DNA from: Cryptomeria japonica
Lineage: Eukaryota; Streptophyta; Pinopsida; Cupressales; Cupressaceae
NCBI RefSeq assembly: GCF_030272615.1
Contig: NC_081412.1
Span: 544,532,370 to 544,596,369 of the forward strand
Reading direction: 5' to 3'
DNA: 64,000 bases
In this document: piece after piece, positions 12,531 to 24,760 of the stretch
How the letters are laid out: each line of letters opens with the position of its first letter
How positions within the stretch are numbered: position 1 is the first letter of the stretch
Translations under genes and position numbers: made by a program
Notes under the pieces: generated by a model
Told to the model about the DNA's origin: nothing
The model's database searches: none
What the model saw: only the letters and a program-made list of their open reading frames with translations

Positions 12531-12542
12531 TGGTATCAGAGC
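12531..12542 (+). other. Copia primer-binding site
   Basis: TGGTATCAGAGC lies directly after the 5' LTR. It is the standard plant Copia primer site, complementary to the 3' end of initiator tRNA-Met. Confidence 0.92.
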
Positions 12543-12597
12543 AGGTAAAATTGTTTTGGGTTAAAGTTTTATTGTTGGAATTTTGCCAAAGTTAATC

Positions 12598-13600
12598 ATG
12601 CCGAATTCTAACCATATGCCTGTTTCAGAATTTGATGGGAATGATTATGATTGTTGGTGCATTAAGATATTGACCTTTTTTATTGGAAAAGATTTGTGGG
12701 GGATTATTGAATCAGGTTATGAGGAGCCAGCTGATTGGAATGCCCTTACAGCCATTGAAATAACAACAAAAAAGGAAGCAAGGAAAAAGAATGTTCAAGC
12801 TTTGTTTCACATTCAGATAGCTTTTCATAAGAGCTTATTTCCAAGAATATCAGGAGCAACAACTGTCAAAGATGTCTGGAAGACTCTACAAGAAGCTTAC
12901 TGGGGTAGTGATCAAATTAAGGTGGTTAAGCTTCAGACGTTGAAGTGAGAGTTTGAAAATTTGAAGATGCAAGAAGCTAAAAGTATCAGTGATTATTGTG
13001 TCAAAGTCAAAGATGTGGTCAAAAAAATGGCTAAACTTGGGGAAATTGTAAGCAATGAAGTTTTGATTAAAAAGGTGTTGAGATCTTTGCCACCCAGATG
13101 GAATCATGTTGCAATAATCATAGAAGAAAGCAACGATTTGATAAATCTACAGTTTGATCAATTGGTTGGATCTCTGATGTCTCATGAAAAAAGATTGAAA
13201 TATTCTTTTGAAGGTGTAGAGAAAGAGTTTTCCTCTAAATTACAAATCACAAAAAATAAAGATGCAAGCAGTAGTAGCACCAAAACACAATCAAGGCCAA
13301 GGTAAAGGGCAAAGCCAAAATTCTTCAAGAGGTAGAGGCAGAGGTAGCTCAAGAGGAAGAGGTGGTTCCAGAGGAAGAGGTAGAGGAAAATTTGATAAGA
13401 GAAATGTTCAATGTTACGATTGTAACATGTATAGACACTTTCAAAGAGAATGCGGATTGAAAGAAGGCAAAAGTGCTAACTATGCTCAAGAAAGTAGTGA
13501 GAATCCTCCTTATCACTTATTTTTATCTTATGCCAAGGGTGAAAATACTAGTAAAGATGTTTGGTACCTAGATTCTGGATTCTCTAACCATATGACATAG
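12598..13600 (+). pseudogene. Copia gag and protease start (broken)
   Basis: Gag-like protein with the usual plant Copia opening (FDGNDYDCWCIKI), a capsid part, an Arg/Gly-rich basic stretch (about 13,320-13,390) and a CCHC zinc knuckle CYDCNMYRHFQREC near 13,410-13,450. The protease motif DSG follows near 13,570 (WYLDSGFSNHMT). Breaks: TGA at 12,946-12,948, a frame change near 13,300, and TAG just after the protease motif. The protein would package element RNA and bind it through the knuckle. Nonfunctional as it stands. Confidence 0.9.
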
Positions 13601-15470
13601 AATGAGAAGTTGTTTTCAACAAAGGATGGAAGTTTCAAATCTAAGATCCAACTTGGTGATGATATATCATTGGAGTTTGCTGCCAAAGGAGCTATGGAGG
13701 TCCAAACAAAAGAAGGTATAAAGAGTATTCATGATATTTAGTATATTCCACAATTGAAGCATAATTTGTTAAGTGTTGGGCAGCTATGTGAGAAAAATTA
13801 TAAAATAGTCCTTGAGAATAAGACATGTACTATCTATGATAAGAATAAGGGTAATAGGGTGATCACTGTTGTTCCTACGACAAGAAATAGGATGTTCCCT
13901 TGAGGTTTGGTGAACATAACAACAGTTTGGCAAATATGGCTTATGAGGATTCAAGTTGGTTATGGCATCTCAGGTATGGGCATTTAAATTTTCATAGTTT
14001 GAAGTTTCTAACCTCACATGCATTAGTTTCTGGTTTGCCCAAGGTTGAGGAACACAAGGAGGTTTGTGAAGGTTGTGCTAAAGGAAATCATGTGAGGGAA
14101 AATTTTCCAAAGGGCAATCCATGGAGGGCTCATCAACCACTTCAGCTTGTTCATTCAGATATATGTGGTCCTATGTAGACTAAGAGTTTGGGTAAGTCAT
14201 CATATTTCATCACTTTTATTGATGATTACTCACGAAATTGTTGGGTATATTTTTTGAAGGTGAAGGATGAAGCCCTTGATAAATTCAAGAAGTTTAAAGC
14301 CCTTGTGGAAAATAAGAAAGGATGCAAGATCAAATGTTTAAGGACTGATCGTGGAGGAAAATTTTTCTCAAAGGATTTCCAAAGTTATTGTGATCTTAAT
14401 GGCATCAAGAGGCAACTTACTACTGCATACACACCTCAACAAAATGGAGTAGCTGAAAAGAAGAATTGTATTGTGTTTGAAATGACAAGGTGAATGTTAC
14501 AAACCAAGAGATTGACCAATTCTTATTGGGGAGATGCAATTGCTGCAACAATGTACATCCTCAACCGTAGCCCCACTAGTACACTAGAAAAGATGATTCC
14601 TTATGAAAATTGGTATGGAAAAAGGCCCAATGTTAATCATTTCAAATTTTTTGGTTGTTTGTCTTATGTGCATGTACCTAACCAGAATAGACAAAAGTTA
14701 GATGCAAAGAATGAGTCATGTATTTTTATTGGGTATAGTGAGAAAAGCAAGGCTTATAGATTGTATAATCCTGTCACTAATAAGCTTATTGTTTCAAGAG
14801 ATGTAATTTTTGATGAAGGGGGAGTTTATGGTCATCAGAAAGACCATATTGAGAAGCCAAAATATATTTTGAATGATGATATAATTTTTGATATTGATCA
14901 TGAGTAGCCAACTAACATTTTTGTATCTAGTGGTTTAACTCCACCAAGTAGTCCTTCATCAAGTTCTTCAGTACCAAGTTCAAGTCTAACTTCTTCTCCA
15001 AGTTATACAAGGAAGGTAAGGAGATTGAGTTGTATCTACCAAAGGAGTGGAACTCAAGTACATGAAGAAAACCCAATAGGTGAGACATTAAATTTTGCTT
15101 TATTAGCCATGGCTGATTTTGAACCATCATGTTTTGAAGATGCATATACTAATGAGGTTTGGGTGCAAGCCATGGAAGAAGAGATGAATTCAATCCACAG
15201 GAATGACACTTGGGAGTTAATAGAACTTCCCCATGACAAGAAACAAATTGGAACCAAATGGGTCTACAAGACCAAGTGTAATAGCGATGGGAGTGTTGAA
15301 AGACACAAGGTAAGATTAGTTACTAAAGGCTTCACACAAAAGTATGAAATTTATTATGAAGAGACATTTGCACCAGTAGTAAGACAAGAGACCATAAGAA
15401 TGTTGATTTCATTAGCAGCTCAGAAGAAGTGGAACATACATCATATGGACATGAAAGTGCCTTTTTGAAT
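13601..15470 (+). pseudogene. Copia pol, first part: protease, integrase, RT start
   Basis: Continues the polyprotein through the protease region (stops near 13,598 and 13,739, frame change near 13,900), then the GAG-pre-integrase zinc finger (LWHLRYGHLNFHSL and CEGCAKGNH, 13,960-14,090). The integrase core follows: Asp in HSDICGPM, Asp in RTDRGGKF, Glu in QQNGVAEKK (14,150-14,460). A Ser/Pro-rich linker lies near 14,930-15,000. The RT begins at about 15,110 (EVWVQAMEEEMNSI, GTKWVYKTK). Stops at 14,176, 14,491 and 14,905 and a frame change near 15,460 disable it. The domain order PR-INT-RT defines the Copia superfamily. Confidence 0.93.
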
Positions 15471-15708
15471 GGGTACTTAGACGAGGAAGTATATGTGGAG
15501 CAACCATGAGGTTTTGAAGTGGAAGGAAAAGAGAATCATGTCTATAGGTTGAAGAAGGATTTGTATGGCCTTAAGCAAGCACCAAGAGTGTGGTATGTCA
15601 GTATTGATAGATACTTTCAGGAGAATGGCTTCCAGAGAAGTAAGAGTGATCCTACCCTTTACTACAAACAATAAGGTATTGATATTCTAATCATAAGTTT
15701 GTATGTTG
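15471..15708 (+). pseudogene. Copia RT fragment left of the LTR insert
   Basis: In shifted frames this reads as the central RT: NGYLDEEVYVEQP, then [15 protein letters not shown], then SDPTLYYKQ, with a TAG after it. The frame reaches the Tyr-Val of the catalytic YVDD and stops there because an LTR-like insert begins at 15,709. The duplicated target TGTTG is 15,704-15,708. Confidence 0.88.
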
Positions 15709-17368
15709 TGTGTGGGAGAAAAAGCGAGACTAGGTTATCATGCCCTAATCCTACCTTTTGACACACATTACGGAATACGAAAGAGCCTAGAGGTATCACA
15801 CAATTGGCTACTTCTTTTGGTGAAAGAGAGAGCCACGGGCTACCTATTAGGATTTCTATTCCTTTGTTGTAATTGAAAGGTAAGATTATGCAAGTTCAAT
15901 TCCTAACCCTAAAATGCAAGTATGAACTAATAACAAGATTGCAGAATTGAACTTAAACAATGGAAAGCTGCAAACACAAGGACAAGACAAGAATGCAGAT
16001 GCATACCGGGAGTCAAAATCTGATTGGAAATGTTCGGGATGGGGGCGCGGGCGCCGCTGTCCTGATTCTGTCCCGGAAACTGCACCTGAAACTACTGTTT
16101 TGCACTCTGGAAAATTGTCGGAAATGCTGTCTGTCAGGGGGACCAGGGCGCCCAGCGCCTCTGTCCCAGGGACCAGGGCGCCCAGCGCCCCTATCCTAGC
16201 AGGACCAGGGTGCCCCATGCCCCTATCCTGATATTCTGCTCTGCAATTTGGTGTGGGGTGCTGTCTCGACCTGCTTTTTCCGGATCTGCAACCTGCGGCA
16301 TCGTCCGAGTCTCGAAACCTGCACTTATATCTGAAAAAGGTGTTTGGGTGGCTATATAGGGTTTTGCCTTAGTCAAACCCCCGCTTCGGTGATTTCCACC
16401 TCCACGAGTAGCCAAGTTGTATTGTAAAAGTAATGTGTGTGCAGACCTTGTGTGTGTGCAAGATCTAAAATGCAAGTAAGCAAGCTAGAGCAACCTAAAA
16501 AGTAAACCCTAATTGCTTGTCAATGATAATGTAAATGCTCTAAATCAAGATGCAAAGTGATCTAAAGCATGAATAAATGAGATATTGAAGCTTATGCAAA
16601 GACATGAAAACAACATGAAATCATACCCAACCCCCAAGGGAGAGGTACAAGCCAATCTTCAGTCGGTAATCTCCTATTGTTCTTCAATGTCTTCCAAGCC
16701 CTAAATGGATGAATGGATTTGATAAATGCTTGATAGAGGGATGCTGAAAGTTGTTGAAGTCTTCAAAGATCTGCTCTTTCGCTGCATATGAGGTTCCTGA
16801 AAACAAAATTCGGATCCTTTCAAATGAAGAAAGAGAGCTCTTATGTATGAAACCCTAGGTCGCAATTTCATCTTTTGGCCGACCTAGAGATTGAATATCC
16901 CACCAATTTCTTGGGGTTAAGCTTTATTTTATGATTGGATCATGCTCCTAAAATTTCGGGAAAAATGTCCGGGACCGTGTGCACTCCGGGCGCCATGGTC
17001 CCGGCAACTTTTCACCAAATTTTCAGGGCCGTCAGATATGATGATTTTAGAGAGAATCCCGAAGTTACAGGTGATTTTGAGATGTTTTGATCCCCGAAAT
17101 CAAGCCCCCAAGTTTGAAATAGGACTTAATTAGGGTTTTTGATTAGATGATATATTGGAGGACTAACATGAAAAGGGGCACACTTTAACGAAAGGGCCCG
17201 ACTTTATGATGTGAAGGATGATGAAATAGGACCTTAGACCTAATTAATTTGATTAATTAAGTGCTAAAGGGGAAATGCAATGCAAAATACAAACTACGCC
17301 AAGGCGGGTGCTAAACTAGGTGTGAAATTGTATTGCCTTAGCAAGTGCGTACAATTTACGATGCTACA
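15709..17368. mobile_element. 1.66-kb LTR-like insert (probable solo LTR) with TGTTG duplication
   Basis: Begins TGTGTGGGAG, ends GATGCTACA, and is flanked by TGTTG at 15,704-15,708 and 17,369-17,373. TG..CA ends and a 5-bp duplication are the marks of LTR integration. No gag or pol is inside, so it is most simply a solo LTR. The composition changes sharply from the host Copia, including a GC-rich block at 16,030-16,300. A TATATAG box lies near 16,352. Orientation is unclear: the minus strand would begin TGTAGCATCG, which also looks like an LTR start. No other copy is present in this window. Confidence 0.85.
16132..16228. repeat. GC-rich 30-bp tandem repeat inside the LTR insert
   Basis: GACCAGGGCGCCCAGCGCC occurs at 16,141 and 16,171, and a diverged third copy begins at 16,202. 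A related GGGCGCGGGCGCC segment lies near 16,040. The period is about 30 bases. It is a GC island in AT-rich DNA. Confidence 0.85.
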
Positions 17369-18257
17369 TGTTGATGATCTATTATATATGGGTAGTAGTT
17401 CTAAGATGAAAATGAATTCAAAGTTTCTATGATGAATGAATTTGAGATGAAAGTTCTTGGTCTCATGAATTATTTTTTAGGAATAGAAGTTTATCAAAGT
17501 AAGGATGAGATTTTCATTTGTCAAACAAAGTATGCACGAGATATGCTGAAGAAATTTGATATGACTGATGGTGCTGATTTAGTTGATGAGACAATTTACA
17601 AAAGTATTGTCAGGAGCTTGATGTTTCTAACCCACACAAGGCCTGATATTGCATATTCAGTTTCACTTGTTTCAAGGTATATGACAAATCCATCAAAAAT
17701 ACATATGAAGGCAACGAAGAGGATTTTGAGGTATGTGAAAGGCACTCTAAATTTTGGTATTCATTACTACTCTTCTAGGAAGTTCAATCTTGTTGGCTTT
17801 AGTGATTCAGATTTTGGGAGGTAGTATGGATGATCGTAAGTCTACATCTGGGAATTGTTTCTCTTTTGGTTCTGGATTAGTTACTTGAAGCTCGAAAAAA
17901 AAGCATTGTTGGTCTCTCATCTACAGAAGCAGATTATGTTGCAATTACCTCAGCAGGTACACAAGCTCTTTGGCTCAGAAATTTTTTGGAAGAGATTGGA
18001 GAAAATCAAATTCAACCTACAGTGATTTATTGTGATAATGCACGAGTGCCATCAAGTCAGCAAAGAACCCAATTCATCACAACAAGACAAACCATTTTGA
18101 TATGAAATATCACTTCATGCAAGATTTGGTGCAGAAGAAGGACGTTGAATTGAAGCACATCAACACCCATGATCAACTAGCGGATATATTCACCAAGGCA
18201 ATTGCAAATGCTTAGTTTTTGACACTACAAGATAAAATTGTGAGCCCTCTCAACATC
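17369..18257 (+). pseudogene. Copia RT end and RNase H right of the insert
   Basis: Resumes with the Asp-Asp half of YVDD (VDDLLYMGSSSKM), then the RT C-terminal part (17,429-17,820: MKVLGLMNYFLGIEVYQ, TRPDIAYSVSLVSRYM). Copia RNase H follows in shifted frames (FSDSDFG, DDRKSTSGN, GLSSTEADYVAI) and the C-terminal tail (HINTHDQLADIFTKAIAN) near 18,150-18,210. There are frame changes near 17,410, 17,820, 17,890 and 18,060. A short segment between the RNase H active-site motif and the tail is missing or scrambled. Confidence 0.9.
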
Positions 18258-18266
18258 AAGGGGGAG
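18258..18266 (+). other. Copia polypurine tract
   Basis: AAGGGGGAG lies just before the 3' LTR start TGTAGATG. It is the plus-strand priming site of the element. Confidence 0.85.
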
Positions 18267-18268
18267 TA

Positions 18269-18923
18269 TGTAGATGTTTGAAGCCGGGATCTTCCTTGAG
18301 CATGCAGCTCCAGTTTGGAAATCAATCTTTCCATTCATCGCCATGCATAAGTTATTTTTAGTGTAAATCACTTTTTGTTTATATTCATACAAATAAAGCA
18401 TGTACTCCAGCATGCATTAATCCTTAGGACTATTTTTAGTTTTGCTTTTGCATGAGTTTGTTATTTTGTTAGTCTTTCCAATTCACTTGAGGATTTTTTC
18501 TGTTCTTGCGAATAAAGCATGTTGTGCATGCAGTTAATCTATTTATAGTTTGTGGAGTAGTTTGTTTTCAGTTTGAGAGACTCATATTTTTCCATGCAAA
18601 TAATGCAGAGAAGATTTAGGAAAATTATCTAATGTTTTTCTTATGGGTAGCTTTCCATGTAATGCTGGGAATATATTTAGAACTGCAGTTATGATTAATT
18701 TGTTCTAGGAAAATTCTTTATATACACAGCCTCTATGTAATTTCTAATTAGCTGCAATAAAAGAAATTAGTGTGTGCAATTCTGAAAACAGGGCACTTTG
18801 TTTTTTATTCTGAATTGTGATTTCTTTTTGCAATTTATTATTTTGTTGTTATTGTTTGCTCTCTATTATTATTTTTGTTAATCAGCTAGTTCAGAGAGGA
18901 TAGATCAAGTTCAAAATTCTACA
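18269..18923 (+). repeat. 3' LTR of the Copia element
   Basis: 655 bases, starting TGTAGATG and ending TTCTACA. It matches the truncated 5' LTR at 12,013-12,530, with several indels. AATAAAG motifs lie at about 18,391 and 18,511. The flank after it is AGATA; the matching left flank cannot be tested because the 5' LTR start is missing. Confidence 0.9.
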
Positions 18924-20690
18924 AGATATGACCTGCAGTTCCAGATTCTATAATTTATCTACTAGAAATATGTTGGTTTTGTTATGTGGATTAATTCTTG
19001 CTTCACGTTTAAACTCAAATGATCATCTTTCTTAATTTATGTGGATTAATTTTGTTATAACCATAAATATGGATATGTGGTTAAACTATTATTATCATGT
19101 TTACCAAAATTCAATGAATAAACATGTACAATTACGTATTCTTGATGTACAACTACATATTTTTCGGACAATATTCTAGGCTAATTGCTGTACTGATACA
19201 GTAAGTACTTTTCAGATAAAATTTATCTTACTCATGAATAGCTCAATCCAATTTCACCTTAGTAATAACCCTTCAAAAATCATGTGTACAAAGTTTCCTA
19301 AATTTTTTCTATAATGTTATTTTTGAAAATTGGTTCACTAAATCGAATGGTATGAATGCAACATGTATTAGTCGACAGGCAGAATCTATCAACAAAATTG
19401 TTAACTACTAAAAAATATTTTGCAATTGTTAGAATTAAACAGGTTATAGGTGTATCATTGAAACATTGCACGTCTCTGATTCTTCGAATAGGTGCTTAGG
19501 ATTTGATACGTTCCCCTGTGCACGTATTTGCATGCGCGTGCACATGCTTGCTGCGCTTCCTTTTTTTGTATTTGTGGGTTTTCTGAGCTAAAGCAGCCTG
19601 TCTCGAGGTCATTTCTTCATTATCAGTCCTGACATTTATGTGCCCTGTTTTATCTAGTTTTCTTTATTCCTTGATTGCTGTACATGTTTTTTTGTTTACA
19701 ATTCCTAGTGCATTCTATATAACTTTGAGTTTTTACCTTGAATTTTCAATGGCGAGATTGGGAGGATTCGTTTAAAGATGTTGTTGAACAAGGAGGAGCT
19801 ACAAAGAGCTCCAACATGTGGTTATAAAAATGCTATTGATTTTCTCATGCAAGTTACACAGGAAGTCTGATAAGTATGTTGATAATGTTTAGCATTCTAA
19901 TGGTTTTCTCCAAAAAAGTGAAGCTCATCTTGTTGTGATCATTAATAGGTTGAGATTATTGCCGATGACGTACTCCATATATTCAGAGCATGCTCTGATA
20001 TGCAAATTTTTGGTTTACGAATCTCACTTCTTTTCCTTGAAAACTGAGCATGTACGACTTAGCAGCTTAAAGAAGACATGGACGTTATATTAGCACCGAA
20101 TAGTTTTTCTTTACTGGTTTTCTCATGCATGGCAGATTGGAATATGGCTTTTGAAGGAATTTATGTTGTTTATTAATTTCTGGCATGGAAGATTTGATTT
20201 GAATGAGGAGCTTTCAGTTCAACTTCTTCATTTTTCAATAGAGTTTTGCAATTTTGCAGATTTGCTATTTAATATTTTATAACACTAGTTCTGAGAAAAT
20301 CTGTAAGTCAATCTCCTCACATGCTAGAAAGAAAGTACTCTCATATGTTCATATTTGTGTTGAGATTTATTTTAATAATCTTTTACCTAAATTTATAGAA
20401 GTTAAATAATGCAATTGATATAACTTTATGAAGTATTCTATTTTGATGTTGTATTTGTCATTTTTATGAATATGTTAAATAAAATTGTCAAAAGAAACCT
20501 TTAGATGTCCCTCAATCTTCACTTGAGAATTCAAAGAATAAAACTAATGTAAAATGAAAAAATATCAATTTCATTTGAGGGTAAATACTCTAGTGATATT
20601 ATTTTAAAGAAATCTTATTAAAAAACGAATGTGATTCGTTAAAAAAAAATTCTTCATACACCTCAAAATTGGTTCCTTGTTATGATTGTT
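18924..20690. other. AT-rich spacer, nothing recognised
   Basis: No reading frame or RNA gene that I can support. It could be former GLR 3' flank, but I see no GLR coding sequence in it. Confidence 0.5.
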
Positions 20691-21790
20691 AATGTTTTGT
20701 CAAAGTTGTTCGCGGGGTGGAGTTTTGGTTAAGTGTTTGCCATCCCCCTTTCTCTTTCTGTCTCACTCTTCCATTTGTCTGTGGGTGCTATGTGGTGTCA
20801 CGATGTTGCTCTAAGCGGCTACCCTTTCTCGCCTTGCATTGAGATAGCGCGGAACTGCTGCATGGCATAGGTCTTCCTTTGGCGTAAGTGCTCCCGACCC
20901 CACCATTCTTCATGCGGTAGCAGTGGTTCTTGGCACCTCCATGCTTCATTTAATGGGTCCCCTCCGAGTTTCTATGTGTCCCTTCATTAGTTCATGAGTT
21001 GGAATGTTGTTGGCATCATGGGTATCTTGTTTTGGTAGGTACAGAGGCCTCCATGATGCAGTTAGTATAATTATATCAAAAGGTCATTTTTTATTTTTTA
21101 TTGCATGTGTCTCTATGGACGCCATGCAAGGAGATTCCTAATAGGGAGCGGTTGCAGGAGTTTTTTCTCATGCTTTCCTACTGGTAGTTGTTAGGCACCT
21201 AGGGGCTATTTATTGGCCTCGCTTTAGTTATTTTAGAGGTTCGGACTTTGAGAAAAGATTACTAGACTTTGGCTCTTTGAATCAGCCGTTTATGTTAATT
21301 ATGTTTTGTGGATAATAAATATATCAAACTATGCCTGTGGCCTTTATGGTTATTTTGTTTGAAGCTTAATTGATTAACTTTGGTGCGATTTTCCAATTAA
21401 GTAACTTCTATGATATGTGTTGTGAGACTCTATGGATTAATCTATATTATTAAACTTTTTATATGTTAGATGAATGGTGTATGTCATATCAGGTTGAATG
21501 AGCCTTGTTTGATTTCCTTCTATAATGGTATTGGGCATGTTAATTGTTGAATGGGCCTTAAAATTGCAAATACTTAGGTTTTATGTGCTTCAAATGTTCT
21601 AAAAATATTCTAGTGCATTGCCTAATTAGTGTAGCTTTTAAGTATTATTATCTCCCTTTTCTTCCCCCCATTGTATGAAGCACCAACTTCTCAAACCCAG
21701 AGGTTATTCAGTGAACTTCACAAAAAGGTCCCCCCATCACTGAGTTTCCCATAAGGTTGTTAGGGTATAATGTAAAATTAATAGTCAACA
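20690..21790 (+). repeat. Candidate 5' LTR of the Gypsy element
   Basis: The block ends ...AGTCAACA just before a primer-site-like stretch and lies directly upstream of gag, where the 5' LTR must be. It has no long frame. Its left boundary is uncertain, and no second LTR copy was found because the 3' part of the element is interrupted by later insertions. Confidence 0.45.
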
Positions 21791-21800
21791 GTTCTTTTTC

Positions 21801-21819
21801 TGGCATGCCCAGTGGGACC
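21801..21819 (+). other. Candidate Gypsy primer-binding site
   Basis: TGGCATGCCCAGTGGGACC resembles the TGGCGC-type primer sites with a GTGGGAC extension seen in plant Tat-type Gypsy elements, with changes. It lies about 10 bases after the presumed LTR end and 30 bases before the gag frame. Confidence 0.55.
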
Positions 21820-21848
21820 TAATTTGTACTTAAAGCCTAGGCAATTTT

Positions 21849-23270
21849 ATGATCCACAGACCTATTACCAGGAGTCAAACAACTTCAAATCCCAATTTAC
21901 TTCAACCACCCTTGGTAACTGTCCAGTTGTCCGCAACTGCCTCTTCTCAGAGTTCACCTATTATCCCTATGACACCCGCTCCCATAGTGATGGCTCAATT
22001 TCCTCCCAATAATTTGGTTACTTGGAATAGTGGCATTCCCCTTATTCCTCTCTTTCCAACCGTAGTATGGGGCCCTATTCCTACCTCTGCACTGAAAGCC
22101 GTCCCTAAATTCACTGGTGAAGATTCCAAAACCCTGGGGGAACACCTTCAAGATGTGATTGATGTTTACATGCTCCATAATGTTACAGAGCAGAATGTAG
22201 CTCTTAGAATGCTTGCCACCTCTTTAAAAGGACAGCTTTAGATTGGTATAGATCTCTTGCACCCAACTCTATAGTTGATTGGGATCATCATGGTGAACAT
22301 TTCTTTGAGATATTTTCAGATAAGACAAATAGGTCATCTTTGATGCAACAACCAATTGCTATCAAAAGAGCGTCTCATCAAGCGGTGACAGACTTCAATA
22401 TAAGATTTCAAAGAACCACGCAGAGGATACCTTTGCCCAGTCGTCCACCCACAAATATGGCATTTGTCTTCTATTTGAAGGCTTTTAATTCAGATATATC
22501 TGTGATGATCCAATATCTTAGAGGCAGTACTATCCTAGATGTATATGATTTGGTAGTCCGAGTAGAGAACAATTCAATTAATGTTGGGAAGCTTGCACTA
22601 TGAGCGCTCATGCCAATCTTCCCCAAAATATCAAATCAAGTTCTTGAGCCTATTACACCTACCACTTCTGCGCATCAATCCATGTACGTAGACCCCCAGC
22701 TCTGCTCCTGAAGTCAATGACATAAAAAATTTGCTGAGATATTCTTCTAATGAAATTATTAACTTGAAAAGATCCCAAATCTCCTCTGCTAGACCTCCTT
22801 TCCATCAAAATTTCCAAGGAAATAAACCCCCATATCAGCAAAACCAATATGCAAACAACCGACCTTCTTCAAGTCAAACAAATGGTTAGATAGTTCTAAT
22901 GCCCAATCTACCACAAACCGTCCATCCTAGTACCAATAAAGAATTAATTTTAGGACAAAATAATCGGGCTGACGACACCAATTCTTGGTGCTTCCCATGT
23001 AACAATGCTCACGCTCCAAGAAACTGTTCAAGGGGTAATTTGCAATAAAAGATTGTAGATTAGCAAAGTCAAGCTGTTACCTTGGATGTGGGGGTTTATT
23101 CTTCCCTTGGCATGGACAATGCGACCCTCATTGCTCAAATGCAAGGCATGGAAAGCAGAGATAGCCCTGGATCATGCTTTATTTTCTTGGATGACATACT
23201 CACAAATGATGCAATTGCATCGAGTTCAGGAACTCCCCAAGTTCATTTAGACTACAACCTTTAGTTGGAA
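21849..23270 (+). pseudogene. Gypsy gag (broken)
   Basis: The gag polyprotein starts with a Ser/Pro-rich region, then a retrotransposon-gag capsid domain (KAVPKFTGEDSKTLGEHLQ near 22,098-22,155). A frame change near 22,238 follows, then ADWYRSLAPNSI and the rest of capsid to 22,603. After a stop-rich stretch comes a zinc-knuckle-like motif CFPCNNAHAPRNC (about 22,990-23,030), with one residue fewer than usual between the second Cys and His. A further frame runs to 23,264. It would form the element's particle. Several stops and frame changes make it nonfunctional. Confidence 0.85.
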
Positions 23271-23522
23271 ATATGGTTCACGAGAGAGAGTGTAAACACA
23301 CAAGGGAAAATCATCTCAGAAAAGGCCCTTGAACAACCCGTGGCTATTGCCACATATCAAAGGAAATATTTTATCCCCTATAAGCCAAGAGAAGTAAAAG
23401 TGCCTATGCTATAAGTATTAGACATGGTGGAACAACTAAAGAAAGCCTTGGCTAATGTCTCTGTATGGGATATTCTTAGCATTCTAAAATAAAAGAACCA
23501 ACTTAAATAAGCTCTGGTATAG

Positions 23523-24020
23523 GTGGAGGAACTTGTCACCAGGAACATCATGAATTCCTTGTGGGTTAATGAGGAAGGAACTGCGGCTCCCACGACTCAA
23601 TCACGCTTGTCAACTATACTAATGAGTGAGGCCGAGCCACCTAGGTCCCAAGAAGAGGGTAAGCCTAAACCAAATCTATTCTATTTGACTCTCATTATAG
23701 AAGACAAGTTGTTGCATAATTCCATGATAGACTCTAACGCTAACACCACCGTCATGCCAAAGCACATTGTCGAGGTTTTGAAAATCAAATATGAACCTCT
23801 AAGTAGAGGTGTTATGCAATTAGACAAAAACAAAGTTCAGACCATGGGTCTTATCAAAAGTTTTCCGCTAACACTCTTTGCATGTCCTAGTGTCACTGTA
23901 ACTCAAGAGGTAGTAGTCATTGATATATCCCCTTTTTTGGGCCTCTGTCTCTCCTATGACTTTACTACTAAGATAGGAGATTACCTATCCCTAGATTGGA
24001 CTCATTTGATCCTCTGGACC
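23523..24020 (+). pseudogene. Gypsy protease with altered active site
   Basis: An aspartic-protease-like segment lies in an open frame beginning around 23,523. The motif region reads MIDSNANTTVMPK near 23,727-23,765, where active proteases of this family have Asp-Ser/Thr-Gly. The Gly position is Asn, so catalysis is doubtful even apart from breaks elsewhere. The following TMGLIKSFPLTLFACPSVTV resembles the flap and C-terminal part of retropepsins in plant Gypsy elements. Confidence 0.75.
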
Positions 24021-24319
24021 CAACATGGGGCCAAAATCAAAATCCTTTCACAATCCATACATGTCAAGCATATAGTTGATCAATCCATGATCAACTTTGA
24101 ACCAACCCATACCTCCATCTCTAATGAGGAGAGGGAAAATTTAGAGCTTCTAGAGGATGAAGAGGTGACCGATGACATTACACCAGAACAGGAGGTCTTC
24201 CTTAATGAGTTCATAAAATCTGACCCATATGCCAATTGCCATGCTAAAGCTCTTGGGACCTATTGTATTCTTTGTGAGGATCAGATTATCCCCAAATTGA
24301 CTAAAGAACCACTAGAAAA

Positions 24320-24760
24320 GGAGGAGTTGTCTTCTTCTCTATGGACCTTGCACTTTGATGGTGCCAGATGCAAAGTAGGATCAAGAGCTAGATTTTTCCT
24401 TACGTCACCCTTTGGCAAACAAGTCCCGAGATCTTTTTGCCTGCAATTTTCTTGCTCAAACAATGAAGCTGAGTACGAGGGACTAATTCAAGGTTCAAGC
24501 TTAGCAGTGAGAATGGGGACTAAATAGTTGAAAGTATTAGGAGTTTCCAAACTAATAGTGCACCAATTATGCAAGATCTTGAGTGCCGAACATGTTCGCA
24601 TGAGGTCATATCACCATAGAATATGGGATTTGAGTGAAAGCTTTGATGGTTTCAATACTTAGAGGATCCCCTACAAGGAAAATGCAACCACTGACCAGAT
24701 GGCCACTATTGGGTCACAATTCGACCCTGCTACGAAATTGCTTACCAACTCTTAGGTGGT
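24320..24760 (+). pseudogene. RNase H-like domain upstream of RT
   Basis: Reads WTLHFDGARCKVGSRARFF (about 24,340-24,395), then NNEAEYEGLIQG (24,458-24,495), then after a TAG LKVLGVSKLIVHQL and RIPYKENATTDQMATIGS. These are the four motif positions of a type-I RNase H: Asp in DGA and Glu in EAEYEGL are kept, the third (usually GDSKLV) is GVSKLI, so Asp became Val, and the last Asp is kept. Tat-clade Gypsy elements are known to carry a second, archaeal-type RNase H. Its place here, between protease and RT, is unusual in my reading. Confidence 0.8.

Noticed and set aside
16132-16228. CRISPR-like array
   Set aside because: There are only three diverged units with no unique spacers, inside a plant LTR.
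15886-16475. Gly/Pro/Ala/Arg-rich frames on both strands
   Set aside because: They lie in the GC-rich tandem repeat of the LTR-like insert and reflect composition.
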